Shown: positions 1 to 11,971 of the stretch, in pieces
How positions within the stretch are numbered: the first letter of the stretch is position 1
Layout of the letters: the number at the start of each line of letters is the position of its first letter
Assembly: GCA_035610365.1 (NCBI GenBank)
Contig: CM069432.1
Span: 167,212,035 to 167,276,034 of the forward strand
Reading direction: 5' to 3'
From: Aquatica leii
Lineage: Eukaryota > Arthropoda > Insecta > Coleoptera > Lampyridae
DNA: 64,000 nt
Position numbers and translations under genes: made by a program
The notes under the pieces: generated by a model
Databases searched by the model: none
What the model was told of the DNA's origin: nothing
What the model saw: the letters and a program-made list of their open reading frames with translations, nothing else

Positions 1-2690
1 TTATAACGATGTCTAAATACCTTAGTATTTCTTAAACTAACAGCTAGCTGTTAAATTAAAGTTTGAGTTAGTGTAAAAAGAATTTGATTGTTGTGCGATT
101 TAACCGTTCAACATTTTTTTTACAAACGTTAAGTAGGTATTTAATAACAATACATATTTTTTTAAAGTATTTTTAAAGTTTTTTCGATTTTTTTAGAGCT
201 TTTTGTTTCGGCAACCTTTGTTCCGGCTCTTTTTCTAGCTTACTTCGGTTTAATATTTAGAGCTGCATACACGAATAACACATTTTTTGAAGATAACTAA
301 ACTTTTTAAATTTACTGGTCAAATATGACCTTTGCAATCTGATATTAACTTTTTTAACAAATAGCGCATTTCATAGATAGCATTTTCAAAATTAAACATT
401 ATTTGCATCTAATAACCTTTTCAAAAATGTTTTGCGTAAGTAAAAAAAGGGAAAATAATCCGTTTATGCAGCTTCATGTTACCTTATTTTAACTGTAGGA
501 AACTTTATGACACCTTAATTTTTAAGTAATAATATATGTACTATCAACAGATAGAACTTAATTACGATTCACTTAGCAGAATTTGTAATCCATTTTTGAC
601 ATCTTGTCCAATTGCCCACAGGAAATCGGTAAAGTTTTAAACCAGGGTTGAATTTCCACAATTCAAATACTGACATGTATTTTCCACTGGTGGAAGACAT
701 TTTGATAATTTTTATAGCACTAAATTATTTGTCTTTAAACTTACTTTCACCTATACTATAATTAAGGGTTACTATTTTGTCTGTTTTTTTTATGATTGTC
801 GCCGCTTGCTAACAAAATTTATTTCCCGAATTAAACATATATGTACCAATTCTTTTAATAAACTTTTAATAAAATGTACTAACAGAAATATCTGATTAGC
901 TTCAATAAATCGGTAAACACAGTTTAGGAAAATTCAACCACGATCAAGGCGATATACGACAGGTTTGTTTTCGTATTTGCAATTTGGGCTCTTCACTTAC
1001 ACGAGCTTTATCAAAACTGAAACTTTTAACAAGCCTTCTTCCAAGACATTGTAAAACTAAATATTGTAAAAGATTACAACTTTTTTAAATCAATCTTGAG
1101 TTGGGAGTTTAATTGTATTTCTATTATATGCATGATTGTTAATGCACGTTTTGTAAATTATGTGATCTTCTAATGCTCATGAAGAACGAATCTACACGGG
1201 TGATACACGTGTTGCCAAAGTTTTAGCACTTGTAAATAATAATAAAACTGAATGATCACAAGAAAAACATTTGTCAATACAGTTTTTGAAAATAGATGAA
1301 TTTTATTGTTTTATTGCAGTTGACAATGCAAAAAGTGCATTTAATGACAAATTGTATCAAAGTACATTTAAGATGCAATTTAAAATTTATGACGAAATGA
1401 AATATCAGCAAAATAATATTTCACTAGAATTTTAGAGAAAACAATAAAAACAACAACTTTATAGTTGGACTTGCGAGCCCTTGGTCCAGTACAATTATAC
1501 GTTTTCATGTTTCTGCAACGTACGTAGATTTAATTTGAAATATTTACATATGCATTCTTATTAAATTTTGTAATTATAGATAATTGAAACACCTTATCTA
1601 AAATGCGTAGTTGTTAACATAAAATAAAAAGCTTCAAAACATATTGCCTGTCCACTTTCTTGCAAATGTACGTGCTCTTTCTATAAACAAATGCTGAAAG
1701 CGAATACGTTATCGTCACAAGATAACAAAGATTAGTCTAAGCCGTAAAAAAGTTTCACATTAGTTATAAAGGTACATCATATTATCATACACATATATAA
1801 ATATTTAGCCATCTGCAAACAACTGGATGTACCATTAATAGAAAATTTCTATCATTCTTACTGTCGATTTTTTGAGTAACGCTACTACAGCGCTAATCTC
1901 ACAAGTGTGTTGCCGTCAAACTATTTTCATTTGGGCGCCACAAAAATACCGTCCAATTTAATGCATGTGTTTGGCTATCTGTATACCTTATTTATCTGTG
2001 GTTTAATATAAAATAATAAAAAGATTAATTTATGAAGATATAAGTAAACAAACTGTTGATAACGATCTCTGAGTTATTGCAAATGTATATTCAAACTTTT
2101 ACCTTTGACTTGTAACCGGGCTAGTTGGGAACTAAAAAAACTAGATGGCGAGGGACCAACACAAGTCACAACGGTACTTACAGTGGCGTACGGTATACTA
2201 TTATACTGAGCCGTCTAGTATTTACGCGTTCGTTTGTATCGGTCAGCATTTATCACAACTATTCTTCAAATCATAACATAGTTAATACTTGCACAATATA
2301 CTATGGTTTACAGATAAAAATAACTGTAGATTTTTAAATCTAATTTTGCAGAATGTAAAACTTCTAATTCATTTTTTGAGGGTATTTCGTAAGCGATTGA
2401 ATTCGGGTTTTGTGCAGTGAATTCTTTATTTAAATAACTACAAATGTTTTTTTTTGTTTAAAATTAGTTTGATAATATTTACTAAAATTAGCTCAAAATC
2501 AGGATTCGTCGTTTCACTAAGATATTCAATTATTAGATATAGTTGAAAAAAAAGGAATTTAAAAAACAAAGCAAAAAATGGTTTAAAAGCTTTACGAGTA
2601 TAACCACATTAGTTAAATGACGTTACATTAATGTAATTACTATACTATATGTGAAAGAGTTTGGAGGGTAATAAGCAAGATGAGAGATTG
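1..2690. other. AT-rich DNA without a supported gene
   Basis: Short open frames here, such as the 70-codon one at 2125-2337, resemble nothing I recognise and look like chance in very AT-rich DNA. The upstream exon of the ETFRF1-like gene, which should encode a start Met and a Leu-Tyr-Lys/Arg motif followed by a GT donor, was looked for by eye and not found. It may lie before the window. Confidence 0.5.
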
Positions 2691-2698
2691 CAGTCTTC

Positions 2699-3730
2699 GT
2701 ACAATTACGGTCAGAAAAAAAACCCTTACAAAAGCCTTTGTTTTATTTTAGTTATGATTGATAACCTTTAAAATTTTACTGAATAAAACATAGTAGTCAT
2801 AACTTGAGAAATGATAAAGCAAGAATAATTGCTAATGCAGAAAATGAACAATCTATTAGGCAGATTGTGCTACAATTTAACATTAATAAAAATACAGTGT
2901 TTAAAATTGTAAAGAAATGGAGTGATGAAGGAATTCTTAACACAAATTTACGATCAGGACGTTGAAGAATTTTAAGTCACAAACAAGATTTGGCTTTGCT
3001 GAATCTGTTAAGAGGGAATTCATTTTCATCTGTGATTTAGGCCACTGAAGATACAGATTTTTTTGGATTTACTCGAACTGGTCACCGACGCGTTAAAGAG
3101 TTTGAGATGCGTTGTCATGCAGCAGCACAAAAATCTAAACTTAATGTACGAGACAAAGAAAACCGACTTGGATTTGTTTTACAACATATGGGCCAAAATG
3201 GAAATTTTTGGAACACTGTGATTTTTTTTTATGAGAAAACTTTTCAATCCAATCATAATAGTTCGAGTTTATCGACCCAGAAACACCAATTCGATGAACC
3301 CTATGTGTTCCAAAACAATAAAAGTAGCCGGTTTTTGGTTAATATGTGAGCCTGGATATGTATCAGCTTGTGGACTAGGTGTTTAATGGCACATTGAAGA
3401 ACGATTAAACAGTATTAAATACATTAGCGTTTTAGAAAATATTATGGTGCTTTCGGTGTCATAATTATTTCCCGAAGGGTATATGTTTTAGTAAGACAAC
3501 TGCTCAATTCACTGAGCTCGTCTAGTTACTGCATGGTTGGATGCAAATAATATTCATGTTCTTGACTGGCCAAGTTGTAACTCAGATTTAAACCCAATAG
3601 AGAACGTGACTTGTAATAACCAAAGAAGAAATGTTTGACCACAAAATATGCAAGGTTTACTGGAAATAATTAGAAATGCGTGGAAATATTTTTCGGACCA
3701 ATACAGTTATTGACATACTATCTTTTGATT
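2699..3730 (+). mobile_element. Decayed Tc1/mariner-type DNA transposon
   Basis: The plus strand from about 2814 reads as a helix-turn-helix transposase N-terminus, with motifs such as IRQIVLQFNINKNTV and VKKWSDEGIL. It is followed by a Tc1-like middle part (RTGHRRVKEFEMR, DKENRLGF) and the diagnostic late motif DWPSCNSDLNPIENVT near 3560-3610, which holds the D..NPIE step of Tc1 catalytic domains. In-frame stops (after LRSGR near 2963 and near 3039) and frame changes break it, so it is a dead copy. The stretch ACGGTCAGAAAAAAA near 2709 looks like a Tc1 left inverted terminus. No matching right end was found, and the next element's remnant starts near 3780, so the right end may have been lost. 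Confidence 0.75.
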
Positions 3731-3779
3731 TTGAAAATCCAACGCACTGGTGAATGACAAATACTAACCGACAAGGAGT

Positions 3780-4290
3780 ATTTTTTATAGATTTACTTAG
3801 ACTAATTCTACCGTACTTAAGACCTTGTCCCATCTATCTACTGCCGGTGACACTTGCTAGCATTGAGACCAAAAAGTTATTTATGCGCTCTACCTCGTGG
3901 TTTGCCGTGTTGGCCCAGTGGTTGCTATGTGTATGTGATCCGTTCTCGGTTACAAATTCCCACATCAGATTATATGTAAAAGCCGAATCCTTATCTGAAA
4001 TGAGCCGCTTTTGTGTATTATAATTATTGCAAAATGATGTAAGAAATTTAATAGATTCTTTAGCGTCTACCGATTTACACGAGTATAACTTTATGAACTT
4101 GTTGAATCCGTCAATTATCACAAATATGTGTTTTTAACATTAATTGCGTATTATTCATTCAACACATTTCTCCACGTTCACGTGACCAAAATCACCATGA
4201 TCCTTCTGAATTATAGCATTCTTTGGCACACGTTTGGTTGCAAAATTATCAATAGCAATTTTATCGCTGTGCTAACTGTACGTCTCATGA
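3780..4290 (-). mobile_element. LTR retroelement integrase fossil (Ty3/Gypsy-like)
   Basis: The minus strand holds an integrase-core fragment. The motifs VIIDGFNKFIKLY, KESIKFL and RLISDKDSAFTYN match the central catalytic region of Ty3/Gypsy-type integrases, and the upstream part (GDFGHVNVEKCVE) fits the region just before it. No LTRs or other pol domains are attached, so this is an isolated broken fragment. It may belong to the same kind of element as the gag-to-RT fossil at 43030-44050. Confidence 0.7.
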
Positions 4291-4475
4291 AACGTGAAAA
4301 CGCTGCGCTACGCTTAAAAATACTCTACTGAGGTTTGAGTTAGACACGTACAAACAATGTCGTAATTTTATTGTTTAATGATGTAGCTTAAATTACAACT
4401 ACTTTATTTTACCCAATTTTACTTTATATAGAGTGCAATATACTATTGTCTAATGCTCTTTTTTATAATTAACAG

Positions 4476-4679
4476 TTATTACATCTTGGCAAGGATTGGC
4501 CTGCAGGTTATGAGTTATTCAGAACAAAACTCCATAAGGCATTTATTAAAAATAAAGATGTAACTGATCCCGAAAAAATACAAAAATTAATTACTCATGG
4601 TGAATACATTGTTAAAGAAATTGAAGCTTTGTATATGTTGAAAAAGTACAGAACTCTCAAACGACGATATTATCAATAA
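4476..4679 (+). CDS. Last exon of LYR-motif protein ETFRF1 (LYRM5) family
   Basis: ETFRF1/LYRM5 proteins are small mitochondrial matrix LYR proteins that bind the electron-transfer flavoprotein and regulate its flavin content. This exon begins right after a pyrimidine-rich tract and AG (TTTTTTATAATTAACAG) and encodes the last 67 residues, starting LLHLGKDWPAGYELF and ending KKYRTLKRRYYQ then TAA. The pattern D(W/Y)P.G...F..KL...F.KNKDV.DPEKI..LI..GE...KE.EALY.L.KYR..K.RYY is characteristic of this family. The family is about 85-90 residues long, so only some 20 residues, including the LYR/LYK tripeptide, should be in an upstream exon that I could not find. The frame has no break, so I take it as a live host gene. 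It converges with Syt1. I am sure of the family and less sure that the copy is functional. Confidence 0.85.
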   Translation, partial: LLHLGKDWPAGYELFRTKLHKAFIKNKDVTDPEKIQKLITHGEYIVKEIEALYMLKKYRTLKRRYYQ

Positions 4680-4792
4680 GTATGTCAAACAATATTGTAT
4701 TTGTAAATACAGATTTTAATTATGTAAATATGTATCGTAGTTTTAGTTATGTATTATAATATTCATTTATTCTTTGTAAAAACAGATGAAAT

Positions 4793-4798
4793 AATAAA
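4793..4798 (+). terminator. Poly(A) signal of the ETFRF1-like gene
   Basis: A canonical AATAAA lies about 115 nt after the TAA stop, giving a short 3' UTR. In such AT-rich DNA the hexamer can occur by chance; position supports the call. Confidence 0.5.
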
Positions 4799-5029
4799 AA
4801 TTTAATATTTTTAATATTGTGTATTGTTAGAAAGGCAATAATAAATTATTATTTATTTATAATTACAAAGCGTTTTCTGCATTACATATATGTATTGTAA
4901 CTGTTAGATCCCGTTTTTCAATTAATGTTTAAACTACGAATTCATTAAATTACAGTTAATTTTAAACCTGTCATATTATTGGTTAACACAAAATTGCAAT
5001 AACAAGTTTAAACTATGATTAAAAAACCC

Positions 5030-5515
5030 TAATACTAACATCATATACACAAAAATCATAAACGGCCCAAATCTAACACAAAGGATCATTCCGATTTTAA
5101 AAACAAATAACGTTAAGATAACTATGTACAACACCAACACTATTTACAACATACTGTACAGTAACATTAAAAATAGAACTAATACAATAGAAAAACATCA
5201 CGTAGTGTACAAGCTACTCTGTACGGATTGTAATGTGTGTTATGTTGGACAAATTAAACAAAAGGCAAAAATCGGATTAACATTCACAAATACGACTGCA
5301 ACACAAAAAAGGCGATACAGCGTTAGCAGTTCATCATATAGACACGTGTCACAACTTTAATAATCCCATAATTTTAGATGTCGAAAATAATTTAAAAAAA
5401 CGTTTAGTTTCTGAAATAATACACATGAACATACATAAAAAAATCAACTTCAATAATGATACTAATAATCTAAGTAGTGTATATAATAATTTAATTTCAA
5501 TAATTGTGAGATAGC
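5030..5515 (+). mobile_element. Penelope-like element, GIY-YIG endonuclease fragment
   Basis: The plus strand reads as the end of a Penelope-like retroelement protein. The linker (IIPILKTNNVKI, then NIKNRTNTIEKHHVVYKL) leads into the GIY-YIG nuclease core LLCTDCNVCYVGQ. About 25 codons later, in another frame, comes HIDTCHNF followed by ILDVENNLKKRLVSEIIHM and a Leu/Asn-rich tail up to about 5512. The Cys pair before YVGQ and the late VEN..KRL.SE motif are typical of these elements. No reverse transcriptase is attached, and the frame changes near 5270-5330, so it is a 5'-truncated, broken copy. Confidence 0.75.
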
Positions 5516-5799
5516 TATGTAGGTTATTCAATCGCTGTTCAAGAATCCTAATATTATGTGTTGTAATTGTTCATAAGCATAAGTAAATTTTAAACATTAA
5601 ATTATTTTTTAATTTTATTCCGTAATACAACTAGTAGTATAATTATTTACATTTCAATCCTAGGTTTAGACTTAAAAAGTACACAGGATAAGATCACAGT
5701 ACATTAATTTCATATCATCCATTCAATAGCCATGGTCTCTTCTTGGGTAAAATCACATACTTGTAACTTATAAAATACTACTTGCCATTCTTATGCTAC

Positions 5800-5803
5800 A
5801 TAT
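5800..5803. repeat. Target-site duplication (ATAT), left
   Basis: ATAT directly precedes the left LTR. The same four bases follow the right LTR at 11968-11971, as expected for a Ty3/Gypsy insertion. Confidence 0.7.
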
Positions 5804-6261
5804 TGTAACGAATTTTATTATTAAAACTAATTTATTTAAACGAAGAAAAATATGTTTTACTTATACTAGAAATATGTACACTTTTAAATTAACCTAACTA
5901 ATTAAATCTAATATTATTTAATAAAACACAGTATAATTTATGTATAACGAACGCTATCACTTACACGAAGATAAGATAAAGTCTGCGGATAACTTCACAC
6001 ACTTGTTTACACTAAACCCACGTACTTCGTAGATTTATTTATAACACGCGTTAACGACTTATTTATTTCAGCTTGAATAATCTTCTTAGCACTGCAGGCT
6101 TCGCATTACGGAAATAACCTACCTACGATTTGTATCTTCGGTATATATACACATTTTGAAAATCATTCTCGAGTGTTCCATATCTTTCGATATAGTTGTA
6201 GAAGATGGATGACAAATTCGAGAAGGCTCTTGAATTTGCAAATAACTTCTCGAATATTTCA
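5804..6261 (-). repeat. 3' LTR of the Gypsy fossil
   Basis: The LTR starts TGAAA and ends CGTTACA on the minus strand, the usual TG..CA ends. It matches 11505-11967 along its whole length. Confidence 0.9.
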
Positions 6262-6277
6262 CTGCCCCCTTCTTAGG
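6262..6277 (-). other. Polypurine tract of the Gypsy fossil
   Basis: The minus strand reads CCTAAGAAGGGGGCAG immediately before the 3' LTR, where second-strand synthesis is primed. Confidence 0.75.
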
Positions 6278-6339
6278 ACTGTTCTGTCCCAGAACAGGAG
6301 ACTGGATGCGACACCGGTAAAAAGGCAACTTCCTTGACC

Positions 6340-6745
6340 ATAAAAGTAACAGTCAATGGACTTTTCCTGGCCTGATATTCTTCTTGGTTGGTAACTACAG
6401 ACCAACACTTGAACGCCAGTTCCTCGGAAGACGACCTCCAACATGTTTCGAACTGTCCTCCAATTCAGTTGATCTAAGCCACAACCAAGCTTGGGTACTG
6501 CCAATTTCTTAACATGATGGAACTCCATTTCTCTCTTGAGACTCTATAATGTTTGCCACAGACCTTTGTATAACGGCTTGATACGTGAGTATTTCTTGGT
6601 GGTGGTGACCAGATAAAAAACGAAGCGTCACCACGTAGTCCTAAAAATTTTCCGACTGCCGGTTGCTGTCTTCGTAATTCATCTAGTCAAGATCCTCGCT
6701 CACGCAATGTGCGATGGCGTAATCCTTTTGTGTCTGGAACAGGTC
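6340..6745 (-). pseudogene. Macro-domain-like segment at the pol C-terminus (fossil)
   Basis: Between the integrase tail and the 3' LTR the minus strand carries pieces matching OARD1-type macro domains, which bind or hydrolyse ADP-ribose esters. One piece reads AIAHCVSEDLD, like the start of such domains. A later one reads KLAVPKLGCGLDQLNW with the following VRNMLEVVF and VQVLVCSY, which matches the (A/M)P(K/R)(L/I)GCGLDGL.W signature and the last strand. The segment belongs to the Gypsy element, not to a host gene, because it lies inside the LTRs and follows pol. It is broken like the rest of the element. Confidence 0.65.
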
Positions 6746-7760
6746 TTGTTGTTCCTCGGTGGTAAATCCGAACCTAGCTTTTCTAGAACCTCCGTATAAG
6801 TTCATAAATTTCTCGAACTCCATTTCTTCGATTGGATTCCTGGTTCTGCTACTTATTACTCTGGTTCGGGCCTGAACTTGCGTATTGTGGTTATCGCCAG
6901 CAAACGGGGCTAGACGATCGACGGTGACCACTTTTGGCTTGCTTCTAGGCGGTTTTCGGATGCGATATATGACGTCATTAATACGCTGCATGACTTCATA
7001 GGGGCCCTCCCATTGCCTTTGCAGTTTCGGCGACAAACCACGTCTACTTTGAGTATTGTACAACTAGACCATATCACCAGGTTGAAACCCACCATTTTGT
7101 GCCTTGACGTCATATCTAGTCTTCATCCTGTCGCTGGCAATTTGTGTGTTTTTACGGACCTCTTCATGTATTTTGTCTAGCCTCTTGGTCAGCTTGCTGA
7201 CGTAATCTTCTCCAGCAACTTCTTCCGGTTTTCGTCCAAATTGAAGGTCGCATGGCAATCGTATTTCACGACCGAGCATTACACAGGATGGTGTTTGGCC
7301 TGTGCTTTCGTGAACGGATGATCGGTATGTTATTAGGAAAATGTGCAAGTACTGATCCCAGTCTCTTTGGTGTTCGGACACTACCTTGGCTAAGTACTTG
7401 CCCATTGTTCGATTCATCTGTTCAACCATGCCATCAGATTGAGGATGGAGAGGCGTTGTCCTAGTTTTCTTGCACAGACTGTGCATTTACGGCACCATTT
7501 CATGACGTTGTCTTTGCAGTTCATCCAGTAGAATCGTTCTCGCACTTTACCCAACGTCTTCTTAATGCCAAAGTGTCCTCCTGATGTTCCATCGTGGAGA
7601 TGTTTTAACACTTCTGACACCCTGCTCTTCGGCACTACCAACTGTAGTCTGTTTCCCGTGCCCTCGGCACTTTCTAGGGATCGCTTAAAAAGACCGTCTT
7701 CTACTATCAAGGGGTCCCACTGCGCCCAGTACGCTTTGATGTTTCTGCCCAAAGCCGCTT
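6683..7760 (-). pseudogene. Gypsy fossil: integrase region
   Basis: Recognisable parts in minus-strand order are a zinc-binding region (HDGTSGGHFGIKKTL, CRKCTVCARK), the late part of the catalytic core (TTPLHPQSDGMVEQMNRT) and the C-terminal module GLSPKLQRQWEGPYEV with VDRLAPF, of GPY/F type. This part is fossil and not intact. Confidence 0.85.
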
Positions 7761-10010
7761 TTTTTCCAGTCCAGGAAGAGTCTTATTTCAGGATCGTCTT
7801 CTTGTTCGCGACGTAACTGCTCAGGTTCCCACTCATCATCAACCATAGCAGTTTTCCGGAGGCATTAGACTATATATAAAGGCTGCAGTCCGTCGGACAT
7901 GGTCTTCTGGACAAGGCATCAGCGTTCCGATGACTGCTTCCGGCACGGTGTTCTGTGTCGTAGTCATACTCTGCAGTCTCTCGATCTATCTTTCCACTTG
8001 TCCTTCTTGGTTACGGAACTCAGTAGCCATTTTAAAGCGGCGTGGTCTGTTCTCAGTAAAAAATTTCGTCCATACAAATACTTGTAGAAATGTTCGATGG
8101 ACTTAACGACTGCTAACAGCTCCCTTCTAGTCACGCAATAATTCCTTTCTGGCCTGGACTATACCTTGTTAAAATACGCGATAACTTTTTCTTGTCTATC
8201 TTGAACCTGCGAAAGGACCGCGCCTATGGCCAGATTGCTTGCGTTGGCATCCAAACTAAATTTTCCATCTTCTCTTGGATAACTCAAAATTGGCGAAGTG
8301 ACTAGGGCCTGTTTTAGTTGATTAAAAGAATTTTCGCAGTCTTCATTCCATCTAAATTCTGCTTTTTCTTCGGTTAATTTTGTCAATGGTTTGGCAATGT
8401 TGGCAAATCCAGGTACAAATTTTCTATAATAAGTACACAACCCAAGGAAACTTCGGACCTGATGTTTGTCGATTGGTCTTGGCCATGCTTGCACTGCTCG
8501 GATTTTGTCTGGGTCAGCCCTTACTCTATCTCTAGATACGACGTGACCAAGGTATTGCACTTCCTTATAAAATACGTGGCACTTCTTTGGGCTCAGTTTG
8601 AGGTTAGCCCCACGTAATCGCTGGAACACTTCCTTCAAGTTGTTCAAGTGTTCTTCAAACGACTTTCCAACTACGATCACGTTGTCCAGGTAAACCAAGC
8701 ACGTCTTTCAAGACAATCCGCGCAAGATGGTCTCCATCAAATGCTCGAACGTTGCAGGAGCGTTACACAAGCCGAAGGGCATTAAAGTGAACTGCCACAA
8801 ACCAGTTCCGATCGTAAAAGCTGTTGCCAGCATCCACTCTTTAAATCTAACGTGGAAAACCACTGGGATACTGACAGGGTGTCTAACGTATTGTCAATTC
8901 TGGGTAAAGAGTAACTGTCCTTTTTGGTCACGTCGTTTAGCTGTCTGTAGTCTGCGCAAAACCTCGTTGATCCATCCTTCTTCTTCACGAGTACCACTGG
9001 GGATGCCCATGGGCTACTTGAAGGTTCAATCACGCCTTCTCTCTCCATATCCGTAATTATTTGTTCGGCTTCTTCTTTTTTCGCCAAAGGAAGTCTGCGT
9101 GGATGTTGTCGTATCAGCCGAGCGTTTCCGGTATTAATTTTATGTTTCACCACATTAGTTCTTCTTTTGGAACCACTCTTCAGCGCGAACACATCTTGAT
9201 ACTCTTCGATCAACACTTTAACTTTAGCCAGCTGGTCTTGGCTGAGGTTTTGGCATTTGGTGGTAAGAATGTTCAATAGATGTTGTAGACACTTCTTCGG
9301 CGACCTATCTTCGTCAGACTTTACGCATCTCACAATTTGAGATACTGGCGTGCATTCGCATATCACGGTCTTCTTCTTCAACGTTACAGGATCTGAGTTG
9401 ATGTTTAAGATCCTTACTGGCATCGTGTGTTTTACACGTACTAAAGTTCTGCCAACGAGTAATCCCTTTTCAACTAAACCGCCCTCTATTGGTTCAATCG
9501 CGCGTATGTAGCTTTCCCGGAGACTTCCATCCAGGCGTGTCATCACCACACTTTCAGTCCTTGCAGGCAGAGTCACGTCTTCACTCAATAAAACTCGCAC
9601 GGCTGCCTTCTCTGACGAATGAAAAGGAATTTTTTTATTGTCGATCTTCAGGACTTCGTTCTTCATATCCAAATGGAACCCATACTTCTTTATCACGTCT
9701 GTTTCCAGGATAACTTCTTCCGTGATGTCGGCTACCAGTACTTGATGGTCGAGTACTCCATTTCCCAAATCAATGGTTACTTTGACTTCTCCGTGAGTAG
9801 GTATTTCGTCGCCCGTCGCCGTTCGAAGTCGTACGAATGATGGTCTTCGTCGCTCCCGTGTCAACCAGTAACTGGACGCTTCTCCCATTGATCTTGCCAT
9901 CGAGATAAATGCTATGCAATTGCTTCCTAGGCGATGCCATTTGGATTGTAATCTCAGGAGTCTGACTAGATGAGATTACTTTTTGTCTCTTTTGCTCGCC
10001 TCGTTCCAAA
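7760..10010 (-). pseudogene. Gypsy fossil: protease, reverse transcriptase, RNase H
   Basis: The protease is seen as LLVDTGATKTII. The reverse transcriptase is seen as GVIEPSSSPWASPVVLVKKK, FCADYRQLN, STLDLKSG and LSPKKCHVF. The connection and RNase H follow (VRSFLGLCTYYRKFV, NQLKQALVTSPIL, NLAIGAVLSQ). All are classical Ty3/Gypsy motifs in the normal order. The region is not intact. Confidence 0.9.
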
Positions 10011-10089
10011 TTTTCGAGCGCTCTTCTTGTCCTCTTCTTAGGTTTAGTACGATGCCGTCGTACCTGGCCTATTTCATCGCAGTCAAAGT

Positions 10090-10880
10090 TGTCACTTCTC
10101 TTTCCCGAAGTATTCGTCGATGCTTTCTAGTGTCTGCGCGGGTACTTCTGCAGCACACCAGAGTCCATGACTATCTCGTTGCGATGCTTGTTTTGCTGCT
10201 TCAAACTCCAAAGCATGCACCAAAGCGTCATCCAATGTCTTCGGTCGAGCTAACCGGAGAGTCTGCTGCGTTTCGTTGTCTCGGAGGCCGTCTACAAAGG
10301 TTTGAATTGCCAACTGCTCCAAGAAGGTGCTGTAGGATACGCAAGCCGTGTTAATCTAGCGATGTGAGCCTCAAACTTTTGAAGACTTTCGGCAGCTTTC
10401 TGAACCCTTTTAATTTGAGCCTGATACACTTGTTGAAGATGAGCATCTCCATATCTCATTTCTAATCGTGGAATTAAGAACTCGTAATTTTCTTGCAGGT
10501 GGTCAGGAACAGTTTTTAAAATTACAAGCGCTTCTTCACGTAAGGACACTATTAAAGACGTCGCTTTCTGCTTGTTGCTCCAACCATTAGCCGTAGTTGC
10601 AGCTTCAAACTGCTTGTAATAGGTTGACCATGGAACTTTAGCATCAAAATTTGGCGGTACAACTTTAAACTTTTGAGTGGCTTCTTCCCGATGGTCCATT
10701 ATTAAATCTTCACTCGTGACACTTCTTTCACCATGGTAATTCATTTGATTTATTCTTTCTTCAAGCAGTTTCTTTCTGTCTTCTAATTTGTCCTCTATTG
10801 CTTCTATTTTTTTATTCATAGATTGTTTTCCGTTTTCCGGAACTTCGCATATTTCTTCTCTTAAATTTAACATGTCTGCT
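10090..10880 (-). pseudogene. Gypsy fossil: gag
   Basis: The minus strand from about 10873 encodes a charged, probably coiled-coil start (EAIEDKLEDRKKLLEERIN) and then a retrotransposon gag domain (VPPNFDAKVPWSTYYKQFEA, LRLARPKTLDDALVHALEFE). A 5' leader of about 630 nt separates it from the 5' LTR. The region is not intact. Confidence 0.8.
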
Positions 10881-11485
10881 TGAGTTTCCTCTTAAACAAT
10901 TTTGATTTGATTTTCTATGCTTGTTCGTATTTCTTCTTTTAAACTTCTAGAACTTTCCTCCATTTTCTAAGAATGTTTGGATGTTTTTCTTCCATTTTTC
11001 TTGAATTTTTCGACAGCTTTTCTTCACTTTTCTGTGAAGTTTCGCCCATTTTTCTATTATATCATATTTTTATTCATTGATTCTTGACCATTTTTTATTG
11101 ATTCACAAATTCAAATAGTTTTGCATCCATTTTAACTGCTAGCGAACGCGTCACCGGCATAAAATTAAATATAACACGAATATAAAGTTTAAATACACTT
11201 TTTAAAATGCAGTTTTTGTATAACACAAAATTTTAATAACGATCCACTTGTTAATATTAAACCACTAGTGGTCGGAAACGAATTTAATTAATATAGCGAT
11301 CACGCACTTGTTAAAAGAAAAAGTTTAATAAAGACTATTTTAACACTATTTTTAACTGATATGGCTATGATTACACTTTATAAATAAACACGCGTATCGC
11401 GAACTTAACAGTTATTTACGCAATCAATCTTTTTATTACGAGAGCGATATTTCTTAATGATATTTACACTAAAATTCGCGAACGA

Positions 11486-11503
11486 TACCTCACACTGACG
11501 CCA
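11486..11503 (-). other. Primer-binding site of the Gypsy fossil
   Basis: One base after the 5' LTR the minus strand reads TGGCGTCAGTGTGAGGT. The TGG start pairs with the CCA end of a tRNA; I do not assign the tRNA. Confidence 0.6.
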
Positions 11504-11504
11504 A

Positions 11505-11967
11505 TGTAACGAATTTTATTATTAAAACTAATTTATTTAAACGACAAAAAATATGTTTTACTTATACTAGAAATATGTACACTTTTAAATTAACCGAACT
11601 AATTCAATTTAATAATATTTAATGAAACACTTACAGTATAATTTATGTATAACGAACGCTATCACTTACACGAAGATAAGATAAAGTCTGCGGATAACTT
11701 CACACACTTGTTTACACTAAACTCACGTACTTCGTAGGTTTATTTATAACACGCGTTAACGACTTATTTATTTTAACTTGTATAATCTTCTTAGCACTGC
11801 AGGCTTCGCATTACGGAAATAACTGACCTACGATTTGTATCATCGGTATATATACACATTTTGAAAATCATTCTGGAGTGTTCCATATCTTTCGATATAC
11901 GTTCTAGAAGATGGATAACAAATTCGAGAAGGCTCTTGAATTTGCAAATAACTTCTCGAACGTTTCA
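11505..11967 (-). repeat. 5' LTR of the Gypsy fossil
   Basis: Partner of 5804-6261 in the same orientation. The ATAT target duplication (11968-11971) follows it. Confidence 0.9.
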
Positions 11968-11971
11968 ATAT

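Larger units (their letters stand above)
5804..11967 (-). mobile_element. Full-length broken Ty3/Gypsy retrotransposon (fossil)
   Basis: This 6.16-kb element runs on the minus strand, so the right LTR is its 5' LTR. It is bounded by two similar LTRs (458 and 463 bp, roughly 4-5 % different by eye) and an ATAT target duplication. Inside are a primer-binding site, gag, protease, reverse transcriptase, RNase H, integrase with a GPY/F-type module, a macro-like domain and a polypurine tract. Such LTR divergence suggests an insertion a few million years old at usual insect rates; this is a rough estimate. The coding part is broken in at least five places, so it is a fossil. The clade is Ty3/Gypsy, perhaps near 412/mdg1 from the integrase tail. 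Confidence 0.9.

Noticed and set aside
2125-2337. 70-codon plus-strand frame as first exon of the ETFRF1-like gene
   Set aside because: It has no LYR motif or similarity to the family N-terminus.
7252-10354. Plus-strand open frames opposite the Gypsy pol and gag
   Set aside because: They are shadows of the minus-strand retroelement coding region.
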